Positions 36,236 to 44,692 of a stretch of 64,000 nucleotides of DNA are shown one piece after another. The stretch comes from Bacteroidota bacterium. Its GTDB lineage: Bacteria > Bacteroidota > Bacteroidia > Chitinophagales > BACL12. The notes below the pieces were generated by a model. That model made no database searches. It was not told where the DNA came from and saw nothing but the letters and a program-made list of their open reading frames with translations. The stretch lies in NCBI GenBank assembly GCA_016706255.1, contig JADJJZ010000006.1, positions 682,001-746,000 of the forward strand. The letters are read 5' to 3'. The stretch's first letter is position 1; every line of letters starts with the position of its first letter. The position numbers were made by a program, and so were the translations under genes.

Positions 36236-36260
36236 TTTGTGGATTTTAAGTTTAAATACT

Positions 36261-36291
36261 GGGCTGCTCTTAACGAGCGGCCCTTTTTTTT
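36261..36291 (+). terminator. Rho-independent terminator
   Basis: Stem GGGCTGCTC (36261-36269) / GAGCGGCCC (36275-36283) with a 5-base loop and one wobble pair, followed by eight T. It ends the T9SS repeat-protein transcript. Confidence 0.88.
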
Positions 36292-36338
36292 GAATTAACG
36301 TATCAAAAATTTTAATTAAAATCAAAACGAAAAATTAA

Positions 36339-36390
36339 GATCCTGCCCATGTTGTAGGGACGTATTGCATGCGTCCTTACGACTGGCGGT
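36339..36390. repeat. Palindromic repeat E, copy 1
   Basis: Begins GATCCTGCCCATGTTGTAGG and contains GACGTATTGCATGCGTCC. The right arm is degenerate (CTGGCGG). It is preceded by ATTAAAATCAAAACGAAAAA, a leader also seen before copies at 37.27 and 37.61 kb. Confidence 0.65.
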
Positions 36391-36509
36391 GAAGTCAATT
36401 GGGGTTGGGGCATTAAATGATATGCTTTTATAAGGATTTTAAAATTGCATTATTTGTAAATTTATTACCCACCATACAATGAAAAATGTAATTCAAAACG
36501 AAAATAAAA

Positions 36510-36573
36510 CCCCCCCCCGGGGGGGGGGATGTTTTGGGGGCGCCCCCCCCGGGGGCGGTAGCCCTGGGGGGGG
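36510..36573. other. Extreme poly-C/poly-G tract (C9G10 and neighbours)
   Basis: Nine C followed by ten G, then GATGTTTTGGGGGCG, eight C, five G and a further eight G within about 64 bases, in an otherwise AT-rich gap. It occupies the position where the paralogous stretch near 37.61 kb has a palindromic repeat. It is either an unusual cruciform-forming palindrome or a basecalling/assembly artefact. The rest of the 36.29-37.27 kb gap shows no gene. Confidence 0.6.
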
Positions 36574-37271
36574 ATAGAAGTTTTTTACCTCGTGTGAAAA
36601 TTAAGGTGGCTATTCGCATTGTCCTCAGGACATTGCTTGTATTAAAGAGGTTAGTAATTGGAAATTCTTTTTTTAACCAAATTATCGTCCATTTCGGATT
36701 TTAAGATGTAATCTGAAATTTCCTTTATTCAATCTTAGATCGAATGATATGTTCTAATATCTGCTTTGCCACTTGAAATCAATGTTATTATCTTTGCGAA
36801 TCGGGGACTGCAGCCTTAAAGCCTCTTATAACCAGGTAACGGATCCACTGATTGGGACTTATGTCTGGGGTTTCGTTTTGATTCAATTGATATAAACTTA
36901 TATTTTTTCACCAATGAATATTCCAGAAGTGGTCAGGCATAACTTGAAAAACCCAATTCTAATTCATGTCTGGCCAATTACTGGAATTGAGCCTTGCTTA
37001 CTAATTCTTGCCAATTAACTTGGAATAAATCTGTTTCTCGTCTTCCTCGCTAATTTCTCCTAAAATTGGAAATTGTTTGAAGTAGGTGGCGCGCATATTT
37101 TCTGTTTTCGTCCCGCTCTTTCTCTATCACTAACGCCATAAAATTCAGTTTTGAGATAATACAAACCTAAAACTAATTATTTTTTTATAAATTGAAAATA
37201 CTATATTCTAAAATAATATTAATCTTTATAATTTAACATTTCCAGAAAAAATTAAAATCAAACAAAAGTGA

Positions 37272-37330
37272 GAATCCTGCCCATGTTGTAGGGACGTATT
37301 GCATGCGTCCTTATGGCATGGGCAGGATTC
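37272..37330. repeat. Palindromic repeat E, copy 2
   Basis: Perfect 14-bp outer arms GAATCCTGCCCATG / CATGGGCAGGATTC enclosing GGGACGTATTGCATGCGTCC. Complete version of the element. Confidence 0.8.
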
Positions 37331-37414
37331 GTTTGCGTAGGATAGAATGCCATTTTATACTCAATTTATCTGTAGGTGAAAATTAAGTGGCATATCACAT
37401 TCATTTTACCTATG

Positions 37415-37467
37415 TGTCAATATTCCTGTATGTAAGGACGATGCATTGTCCTACAGGAATATTGACA
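37415..37467. repeat. Palindromic repeat E-like, copy 3
   Basis: Perfect 16-bp arms TGTCAATATTCCTGTA / TACAGGAATATTGACA around TGTAAGGACGATGCATTGTC. The same inner logic (short inverted GGACG...GTCC around TGCAT) as copies 1-2, but different outer arms. Confidence 0.75.
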
Positions 37468-37612
37468 ATTATGTGCTTCGTATTTTAATTGGTGGTTATG
37501 GGTCATTAAATACAATTGAATTTTCATATTAATTGTGATATTAAAAATTGCATTATTTGATAAATTCAGTAATTACACCAAACAAAGAAAAATGAAAATC
37601 AAAACAAAATTA

Positions 37613-37657
37613 GATCCTGCCTCTGTTGTAGGGGGTGTATGCGCCCTCAGCAGGATC
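37613..37657. repeat. Palindromic repeat E, copy 4
   Basis: Arms GATCCTGC / GCAGGATC around CTCTGTTGTAGGGGGTGTAT. The leader AAAATCAAAACAAAATTA matches copies 1 and 2. Confidence 0.65.
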
Positions 37658-37748
37658 ATAAGCAGAACAAATTCGATTGTTTCCACACCTTTCTCCTTCT
37701 TTTGTTCAACCTGTGATTAAACAAGGATTTCAGATGAAAAATTTTGTT

Positions 37749-37786
37749 TTTACTTTTTGTAATAATTACAAAAAGGACTATTTTTA
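37749..37786 (+). promoter_or_regulatory. Promoter with palindromic operator (site 3)
   Basis: Palindrome core TTGTAATAATTACAA (37757-37771) inside 10-bp perfect arms CTTTTTGTAA / TTACAAAAAG. TTG (37757-37759), a 19-base spacer and TATTTTTA (37779-37786) form a -33/-7 pair, so the operator overlaps the promoter as at sites 1 and 2. ATG 37806 is 20 bases downstream. Confidence 0.75.
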
Positions 37787-37805
37787 CTGTAAAATATATT
37801 TTACT

Positions 37806-40800
37806 ATGAAACAAATATTTACTTATTTGCTGTTTTGCACCCTTGTAACAAGTGCAATGGCAGATACCTACAATGTTACCTTCAAGGTTAACATGAATGA
37901 GGTTGCCGCAGCGTATACCACACCGGAGGTTAACGGCACATTTAATGGTTGGTGCGGAGGTTGTAATCCTTTGACTGACGTTGATGGTGATGGCATTTGG
38001 GAGGCTACCATCGTATTGGAATCCGGTACCTATGAATACAAATTTGCTTATGATGCTTGGGCCGGACAGGAATCACTGGTTGAAGGTTCTCCTTGCACAG
38101 TTACTGCCTTCGGATTTACAAATCGTTCGTTGGTAGTTGGCGCTGCTGATGTTGTTTTGGATCCCATCTGTTGGGGAAGTTGTGATGCCTGCGATGGTAT
38201 TGTACTCGACCAAATGGATTTACCGGTTACTTTCGATGATGCCGGTGTTGAATACGGATTAATCGGATTTGGCGGTGCTGAAGCTTCTTCAATCGAAATA
38301 GATCCTACAGATGCTACTAATATGGTAGCTAAAGTGATTAAATCAGGCGCTGCTGAATTATGGGCAGGAACAACTATAACAAATGGCGCGGGTGCAGGTT
38401 TTGCAACGGCAATTCCATTTAATGATGCTGCAACTACCATGACCGTTCGCGTTTGGTCACCGGATGCAGGCATTCAGGTGCGTTTAAAAGTGGAAGACCA
38501 TTTAGATCCTACAAAATCGGTTGAAACTGAAGCTACAACTACTGTTGCCGGTGATTGGGAAGTGCTTACATTCGATTTTGCAAACGAAGCACCAGGAACA
38601 GCTGTAATTAACTATGGCTATACTTATGACAAAGCTTCTATCTTCTTCAACTTCGGCGTAACCGGAGCTGTTGCAGGTGAAAAAACATATTATTTTGATG
38701 ATGTTGAATTTGGTGGCGGCGGTGAGCCGATGACTTACAACGTTACATTCGCTGTAAATATGAATGAAGTTGCTGCAGGTTTTACTACACCTGAAGTAAA
38801 TGGTTCATTTAACGGCTGGTGTGGTGGCTGTAACCCATTATCTGACCCTGATGGTGATGGTATTTGGTCAACAACACTTCCTATATTAGAAGGCAATTAT
38901 GAATATAAATTTGCTTATGATGCATGGGCAGGTCAGGAAGAATTAACTGAAGGTGATGAATGCACAATTACATTAGGCGGTTTCACAAATAGAAAATTAG
39001 TTGTTGCCGGTGGCGATGTTACACAGCCAACAGTATGTTGGGGAAGTTGTAACGATTGTGGTGTTATTGTTTTAGAACAAATGGATTTACCTGTAACATT
39101 CGATTTATTAGGTGTTGAATATGGTTTAATTGGTTTTGGCGGCGCAGAAGCTTCAACTATTGAATCTGACCCTACAGGTGCACCAACACTGGTTGCAAAA
39201 GTTATTAAATCGGCAACTGCTGAATTATGGGCAGGAACAACAATTACAAACGGAGCCGGTGATGGTTTGGCAAATGCAATTCCGTTTACTGATGCATCTA
39301 CAATTATGACCGTTCGTGTTTGGTCTCCTGACGCAGGAATTCCTGTTCGTTTAAAAGTGGAAGATCATGCTGATCCTACTAAATCAGTTGAAACAGAAGC
39401 AACTACAACTGTTGCAGGCGACTGGGAAACATTAACATTTGATTTTTCAAATGAAGCTCCGGGAACGGCTGTAATCAACTTAGCTTATGCATACGATAAA
39501 GCATCTATATTTTTCAATTTTGGAACAACAGGTGCAGTAGCAGGAGAAAAAACATATTATTTTGATGATGTTTATTTTGGCGAACCTGCAGAACCTGTAG
39601 TTTATAGTGTAACATTCAATGTTAACATGAATGAAGTTGCCGCAGCATTTACTACACCTGAAGTAAATGGTACATTTAATGGCTGGTGCGGTGGTTGTAA
39701 TCCGTTATCTGATCCTGATGGTGATGGTATCTGGAGTACTACACTCGATATTACTGAAGGTACATATCAGTTTAAATATGCTTATGATGCATGGGCAGGT
39801 TCTGAAACATTAGTTGATGGTGCTGAATGTACTATTACTGATGGCGGATTTGTAAACCGTGCACTTGAAGTAAACAGCGATATGGTAATGGATCCTGTAT
39901 GTTGGGGCAGTTGTTTAGATTGTGGTGCTGCTGTTACATACGATGTATTATTTACAGTTGATATGAACGAAGTTGCCGCTGCTTTTACTACACCTGAAGT
40001 AAACGGTACATTTAATGGCTGGTGCGGAGGTTGCGCGCCAATGAGTGATTTAGATGGTGATAATATTTGGGAATTAACTATTCCGCTTGAAGCTGGAACT
40101 TATGAATATAAATTTGCTTACGATACTTGGGCAGGTTCTGAAACATTATTAGAAGGTGATCCTTGTACAATTACTGCTTTCGGATTTACAAACCGTGCTT
40201 TAGTAGTTACTGAAGATGTTGCTTTAGATACTGTATGTTGGGGAAGTTGTTCTTCATGTGAAGCAACAGTGCCTGCACATATTGTAAAATTCCAGGTAGA
40301 TATGAATACCGTAACAGAAACTTTCACAACGCCTGAAGTAAATGGTACATTTAACGGATGGTGCGGAGGTTGTGCTCCAATGAGTGATTTAGATGGAGAC
40401 AATGTTTGGGAATTAGAAATTTTATTACCTGAAGGAACATATGAATACAAATTTGCTTACGATGCTTGGGCAGGTCAGGAAGAATTAACTGAAGGTGATA
40501 TTTGTACCATAACAACAGATGGTTTTACAAACCGCGCATTAACCGTAACCGGTCCTGCAACTTTAGATGTTGTTTGTTGGGCAAAATGTTCAGCTTGTAA
40601 TGTGGCAATAAATAATTCTGTTATTGGAGATGTTAATGTATGGCCACAACCTGCAAGTGGTGTTGCCTATTTATCATTCGACGATAATCAATTTATGGAT
40701 GCCGATATCGTTATTACAGATATTACAGGAAGAATGATTCAACAATCAGTAATTAAAAATAATAACCACGAAATAAATCTGAACGGATTTGTATTTGGTT

Positions 40801-40865
40801 TATATCAAATAACTGTAATTAAAAACGGACAGGTTATTTATTCAAATAGTTTGTCAGTATTATAA
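37806..40865 (+). CDS. Large secreted T9SS protein of tandem carbohydrate-binding-like repeats
   Basis: 1019 residues from ATG 37806 (signal MKQIFTYLLFCTLVTSAMA); an upstream in-frame TTG at 37677 lies before the promoter and is rejected. It contains five copies of the ~105-residue Cys-rich repeat (EVNGTFNGWCGGC, GTYEYKFAYDAWAGQE, CWGSC..C) and two copies of a ~155-residue jelly-roll module (LDQMDLPVTFDDAGVEYGL ... RVWSPDAGI.VRLKVEDH ... KTYYFDDV) interleaved as A-B-A-B-A-A-A. It ends in a T9SS-type sorting domain (VWPQPASGVAYLSF ... GLYQITV). Module B resembles domains found beside GH16 laminarinases. No catalytic residues: a multivalent secreted glycan-binding or adhesive protein. Confidence 0.82.
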   Translation: MKQIFTYLLFCTLVTSAMADTYNVTFKVNMNEVAAAYTTPEVNGTFNGWCGGCNPLTDVDGDGIWEATIVLESGTYEYKFAYDAWAGQESLVEGSPCTVTAFGFTNRSLVVGAADVVLDPICWGSCDACDGIVLDQMDLPVTFDDAGVEYGLIGFGGAEASSIEIDPTDATNMVAKVIKSGAAELWAGTTITNGAGAGFATAIPFNDAATTMTVRVWSPDAGIQVRLKVEDHLDPTKSVETEATTTVAGDWEVLTFDFANEAPGTAVINYGYTYDKASIFFNFGVTGAVAGEKTYYFDDVEFGGGGEPMTYNVTFAVNMNEVAAGFTTPEVNGSFNGWCGGCNPLSDPDGDGIWSTTLPILEGNYEYKFAYDAWAGQEELTEGDECTITLGGFTNRKLVVAGGDVTQPTVCWGSCNDCGVIVLEQMDLPVTFDLLGVEYGLIGFGGAEASTIESDPTGAPTLVAKVIKSATAELWAGTTITNGAGDGLANAIPFTDASTIMTVRVWSPDAGIPVRLKVEDHADPTKSVETEATTTVAGDWETLTFDFSNEAPGTAVINLAYAYDKASIFFNFGTTGAVAGEKTYYFDDVYFGEPAEPVVYSVTFNVNMNEVAAAFTTPEVNGTFNGWCGGCNPLSDPDGDGIWSTTLDITEGTYQFKYAYDAWAGSETLVDGAECTITDGGFVNRALEVNSDMVMDPVCWGSCLDCGAAVTYDVLFTVDMNEVAAAFTTPEVNGTFNGWCGGCAPMSDLDGDNIWELTIPLEAGTYEYKFAYDTWAGSETLLEGDPCTITAFGFTNRALVVTEDVALDTVCWGSCSSCEATVPAHIVKFQVDMNTVTETFTTPEVNGTFNGWCGGCAPMSDLDGDNVWELEILLPEGTYEYKFAYDAWAGQEELTEGDICTITTDGFTNRALTVTGPATLDVVCWAKCSACNVAINNSVIGDVNVWPQPASGVAYLSFDDNQFMDADIVITDITGRMIQQSVIKNNNHEINLNGFVFGLYQITVIKNGQVIYSNSLSVL

Positions 40866-40890
40866 ATTCTTTTTTAGTATGGTTAGTTTC

Positions 40891-40925
40891 AACCCGGTTA
40901 TGTTTTTCATAACCGGGTTTTTTTT
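40891..40925 (+). terminator. Rho-independent terminator
   Basis: Perfect 12-bp stem AACCCGGTTATG / CATAACCGGGTT (40891-40902, 40908-40919), five-base loop, then a T-run. Ends the repeat-protein gene. Confidence 0.92.
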
Positions 40926-40946
40926 GGGCAGAAATAAATAACCGTA

Positions 40947-40981
40947 AATAAAAACACCTGTAATTTTTATATTACAGGTGT
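40947..40981 (-). terminator. Rho-independent terminator, minus strand
   Basis: 11-bp stem ACACCTGTAAT / ATTACAGGTGT (40954-40964, 40971-40981), followed on the minus strand by TTTTATTT. It lies just beyond the 3' end of the mutase gene and faces the plus-strand terminator at 40891-40925. Confidence 0.82.
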
Positions 40982-41067
40982 CGTTTAAAAAAATTATCGG
41001 TCTACAGTAGATTTATTAAGCGGATACTTCCGTTCTTAAATTAAAGCCTCAGCAATCATCGGATACA

Positions 41068-44000
41068 TTACATATTCCGTCTGTATTGTCCTCCCACCTC
41101 AAACAGCGACTTGGTGATTTGACCAAGGGAGCAGAATTTACAAGCCTCCATTAATGCTTCGAATAAGTTATTATTCTGGATTGCAGTTGTTTGCAAATGA
41201 CGCAAATGATATGCTGTAAACGAGGTGTTTTTTTCATGCAAATTTTTAAGCGTGGTAATCTGCGCTTCTTTTTCTTCTTCCGTTGCGCGAATTACTTCCA
41301 TCGGCAAAATAGTTGGTGAACCTTTTGAATTCAGGAAAGTATTTACACCGATTATTGGATAAGCACCAGTATGTTTTAATGTTTCATAAAATAAACTTTC
41401 TTCCTGAATTTTTCCGCGCTGATACATCGTTTCCATTGCACCTAATACACCGCCACGTTCTGTGATTCGGTCAAACTCACTTAATACAGCCTCTTCAACC
41501 AAATTAGTTAATTCTTCAATAATAAATGAACCCTGAATTGGATTTTCATTTTTAGCCAACCCTAATTCTTTATTAATTATTAACTGAATGGCCATTGCTC
41601 TACGTACACTTTCTTCTGTTGGAGTTGTAATAGCCTCATCATATGCGTTGGTATGTAATGAATTACAATTATCATAAATAGCATACAATGCCTGCAGTGT
41701 AGTTCTGATATCATTAAAATCAATTTCCTGCGCATGTAAACTTCTTCCGCTGGTTTGAATATGATATTTTAACTTTTGTGTACGATCGTCGGCGCCGTAT
41801 TTCATTTTCATAGCCTTAGCCCAAATTCTTCTCGCAACACGACCAATAACGGCATATTCCGGATCAATACCATTACTAAAGAAAAACGAAAGGTTTGGCC
41901 CAAAGTCGTTAATATTCATTCCACGACTTAAATAATATTCTACATATGTAAATCCGTTTGCTAAAGTAAACGCTAATTGTGTAATCGGATTTGCTCCGGC
42001 TTCAGCAATATGATATCCGGAAATAGAAACAGAATAAAAATTACGAACCTTATTTTGAATAAAATATTCCTGCACATCGCCCATTAAACGCAAAGCAAAT
42101 TCTGTAGAAAAAATACAGGTATTTTGTGCCTGATCTTCTTTTAAAATATCTGCCTGAACAGTACCGCGAACAGTACTTAATGTTTTTGCTTTAATGCCCG
42201 CATAAATTTCTGCAGGTAATACCTGATCACCGGTTACACCTAATAATAATAATCCTAATCCGTTATTTCCTGCAGGTAAATCTGCTGCATTGTATTTTGG
42301 ACGCAGATGTTCTCTGCCTTTGTAAATTTCCTGAATTTTAGCTTCAACTTCCGCCTCTAGTTTATTTTCAAGAATATATTTTTCGCATTGTTGGTCAATA
42401 GCTGCATTCATAAAAAATCCAAGTAGCATCGGCGCCGGACCGTTAATGGTCATGGATACAGATGTTTTTGGATCAGCTAAATCAAATCCGCTGTATAATT
42501 TTTTTGCATCATCTAAACAACAAATACTAACGCCGCTGTTACCAATTTTTCCGTAAATATCCGGACGATAATCAGGGTCGTTTCCATATAATGTTACACT
42601 GTCAAACGCAGTTGATAAACGTTTTGCAGGCATACCTAAACTCACATAATGAAAACGTTTATTGGTACGCTCAGGTCCGCCTTCACCGGCAAACATACGT
42701 GTTGGATCTTCTTCTTCGCGTTTAAAAGGATAAATACCGGCAGTAAACGGAAATTCACCGGGAACGTTTTCCTGCAATTGCCATTGTAATATGTCGCCCC
42801 AGGCTTCATATTTCGGCAGACTGATTTTCGGAATTTGTAAATGCGATAAACTTTCCGAATGCGTTTTAATTTTTAATTCTTTATCGCGCACTTTGAATAT
42901 ATAATATTCATCAGTATACGATTTTAATTTATTATTCCAGGTTTGAATTAAATCGAGATTTTCATTATCAATTTTTTTCGCAACCTTTTGGTATTCGGCT
43001 TCCAGTTTGTTTTTTAATTCGGTATCATCTACAATTGACTTAGCGGTATGTAACGCGAATAAATTTTGTGCTACGGTTTTTTGTTCTACCACCTTTTTAT
43101 CATAAGCACGATTTGATTCTGATATTTCTGCAAGATATCGGGTGCGTTGTGGCGGAATAATGAATATTTTTTTACTCATTTCATCCGTTATATGAAAATC
43201 GGAATGTAAATCAACTTTTGTTTTTTCTTTAATCGTATCCATCATGTGACGATACAACTGATTTGTTCCCGGATCATTAAACTGCGAAGCAATAGTGGCG
43301 AAAACCGGCATTTTTTCGGTATCCACATCAAACAATTTATGATTGCGCTGAAACTGTTTCCTAACATCACGCAAAGCATCCTGAGCACCACGTTTGTCGA
43401 ATTTATTTATCGCAATTAAATCCGCAAAATCAAGCATGTCAATTTTTTCCAACTGACTTGCTGCACCGTATTCAGGCGTCATTACATATAAACAAACATT
43501 ACTATGTTCAGTAATTTCTGTATCACTTTGTCCGATTCCGGATGTTTCAAGAATAATTAAATCAAATTGTGCTGCTTTTAATATTTTAACGGCTTCGTCA
43601 ACGTGTTTGCTTAATGCAAGGTTTGCCTGACGTGTTGCCATGGAGCGCATATAAACGCGTGCATTATTAATTGCATTCATCCTGATACGATCGCCCAGTA
43701 ATGCACCACCTGTTTTCCGTTTACTAGGGTCAACAGATAAAATGGCAATTGTTTTATCGGTAAAATCGATTAAAAACCTACGCACTAATTCATCCACCAG
43801 CGATGACTTACCTGCTCCGCCGGTACCTGTAATTCCTAAAACAGGTGTGTTATTATTTTTAATTAATACCTCCACCTGTGTCATAATATTTGCTGCATCA
43901 GGTGTGTTGTTTTCTACGGCAGAAATTAATTTTCCTATACTTTTCCAGTCTTTTTCGTTGGTGAGATGTTTTAATTCGCCATTTAAATTTACACCCGTTG

Positions 44001-44436
44001 CGAAATCACTTTGCTGAACCAAATCATTTATCATACCCTGCAAACCCATCGACCTTCCATCATCAGGAGAATAAATTCTGGTAATGCCATAATTCTGCAA
44101 TTCTTCTATTTCACTTGGAAGAATTGTTCCTCCGCCACCACCAAAAATTTTAATATGTGCACATCCTTTTTCCTTCAGCAGGTCATACATGTATTTAAAA
44201 TATTCTGTATGTCCACCCTGGTAACTCGTCATGGCAATTGCCTGCACATCTTCCTGAATCGCACAATTCACAACTTCCTCCACGCTGCGGTCATGGCCTA
44301 GATGTATAACTTCAACGCCAGTTGCCTGAATTATCCTGCGCATCACATTAATGGCCGCATCATGCCCGTCGAAAAGGCTGGCAGCTGTTACAATCCTGAT
44401 TTTGTGCTTGGGTTGGTATGGTTGAACGTCTGTCAT
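41068..44436 (-). CDS. icmF: Fused B12-dependent acyl-CoA mutase (isobutyryl-CoA mutase fused, IcmF type)
   Basis: 1122 residues in three fused parts. First, an N-terminal cobalamin-binding domain (about 12-140; DGHDAAIN with the B12-ligating His, and GGGGTILP). Second, a MeaB/ArgK-type G-protein chaperone domain (P-loop GTGGAGKSS near 205, NKFDKRGAQD as base motif). Third, a C-terminal mutase TIM barrel (about 560-1110; QTSGRSLHAQEIDFNDIRTT). This order is diagnostic of IcmF, which interconverts isobutyryl-CoA and n-butyryl-CoA, or related acyl-CoAs, using adenosylcobalamin, with GTPase-driven cofactor maintenance. Substrate specificity can vary (isovaleryl/pivalyl). It stands alone with its own terminator. 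Confidence 0.93.
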   Translation of the reverse strand: MTDVQPYQPKHKIRIVTAASLFDGHDAAINVMRRIIQATGVEVIHLGHDRSVEEVVNCAIQEDVQAIAMTSYQGGHTEYFKYMYDLLKEKGCAHIKIFGGGGGTILPSEIEELQNYGITRIYSPDDGRSMGLQGMINDLVQQSDFATGVNLNGELKHLTNEKDWKSIGKLISAVENNTPDAANIMTQVEVLIKNNNTPVLGITGTGGAGKSSLVDELVRRFLIDFTDKTIAILSVDPSKRKTGGALLGDRIRMNAINNARVYMRSMATRQANLALSKHVDEAVKILKAAQFDLIILETSGIGQSDTEITEHSNVCLYVMTPEYGAASQLEKIDMLDFADLIAINKFDKRGAQDALRDVRKQFQRNHKLFDVDTEKMPVFATIASQFNDPGTNQLYRHMMDTIKEKTKVDLHSDFHITDEMSKKIFIIPPQRTRYLAEISESNRAYDKKVVEQKTVAQNLFALHTAKSIVDDTELKNKLEAEYQKVAKKIDNENLDLIQTWNNKLKSYTDEYYIFKVRDKELKIKTHSESLSHLQIPKISLPKYEAWGDILQWQLQENVPGEFPFTAGIYPFKREEEDPTRMFAGEGGPERTNKRFHYVSLGMPAKRLSTAFDSVTLYGNDPDYRPDIYGKIGNSGVSICCLDDAKKLYSGFDLADPKTSVSMTINGPAPMLLGFFMNAAIDQQCEKYILENKLEAEVEAKIQEIYKGREHLRPKYNAADLPAGNNGLGLLLLGVTGDQVLPAEIYAGIKAKTLSTVRGTVQADILKEDQAQNTCIFSTEFALRLMGDVQEYFIQNKVRNFYSVSISGYHIAEAGANPITQLAFTLANGFTYVEYYLSRGMNINDFGPNLSFFFSNGIDPEYAVIGRVARRIWAKAMKMKYGADDRTQKLKYHIQTSGRSLHAQEIDFNDIRTTLQALYAIYDNCNSLHTNAYDEAITTPTEESVRRAMAIQLIINKELGLAKNENPIQGSFIIEELTNLVEEAVLSEFDRITERGGVLGAMETMYQRGKIQEESLFYETLKHTGAYPIIGVNTFLNSKGSPTILPMEVIRATEEEKEAQITTLKNLHEKNTSFTAYHLRHLQTTAIQNNNLFEALMEACKFCSLGQITKSLFEVGGQYRRNM

Positions 44437-44539
44437 ATCTTCTAATATAGCGCAAAGTTACTTAATAGGCAGGAAATAGGTATTCGGACGCCTTCCTGTG
44501 CTATTCAGGCTACCTGAATGCAAAGTGGTAACAGACAAA

Positions 44540-44576
44540 AACAACAAAACCCCTCGACCAAAAAGGGGTTTTGAAG
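44540..44576 (-). terminator. Probable terminator, minus strand
   Basis: Stem CAAAACCCCT / AGGGGTTTTG (44547-44574) with, on the minus strand, TTGTTTTTGTC following. It is about 120 bases beyond the PKD-protein stop codon, so assignment to that transcript is likely but not certain. Confidence 0.5.
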
Positions 44577-44692
44577 GCAGGGGAGGAGAACCCTGCAAAA
44601 TTGAAATCAGAAACAAAACAACTGCGAAAAAAAATCCGGAGGCGAAATCATTTGTTAATGCAACGCCACCGGATAAACCACTGTTAACTCAC

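Noticed and set aside
36428..36619. 63-residue minus-strand ORF rich in Pro and Gly
   Set aside because: It runs through the C9G10 tract, which produces Pro/Gly codons; no gene context or homology.
37677..37805. Extended N terminus of the 1019-residue repeat protein from TTG 37677
   Set aside because: The extension lies upstream of the -33/-7 promoter and operator and would bury the signal peptide.
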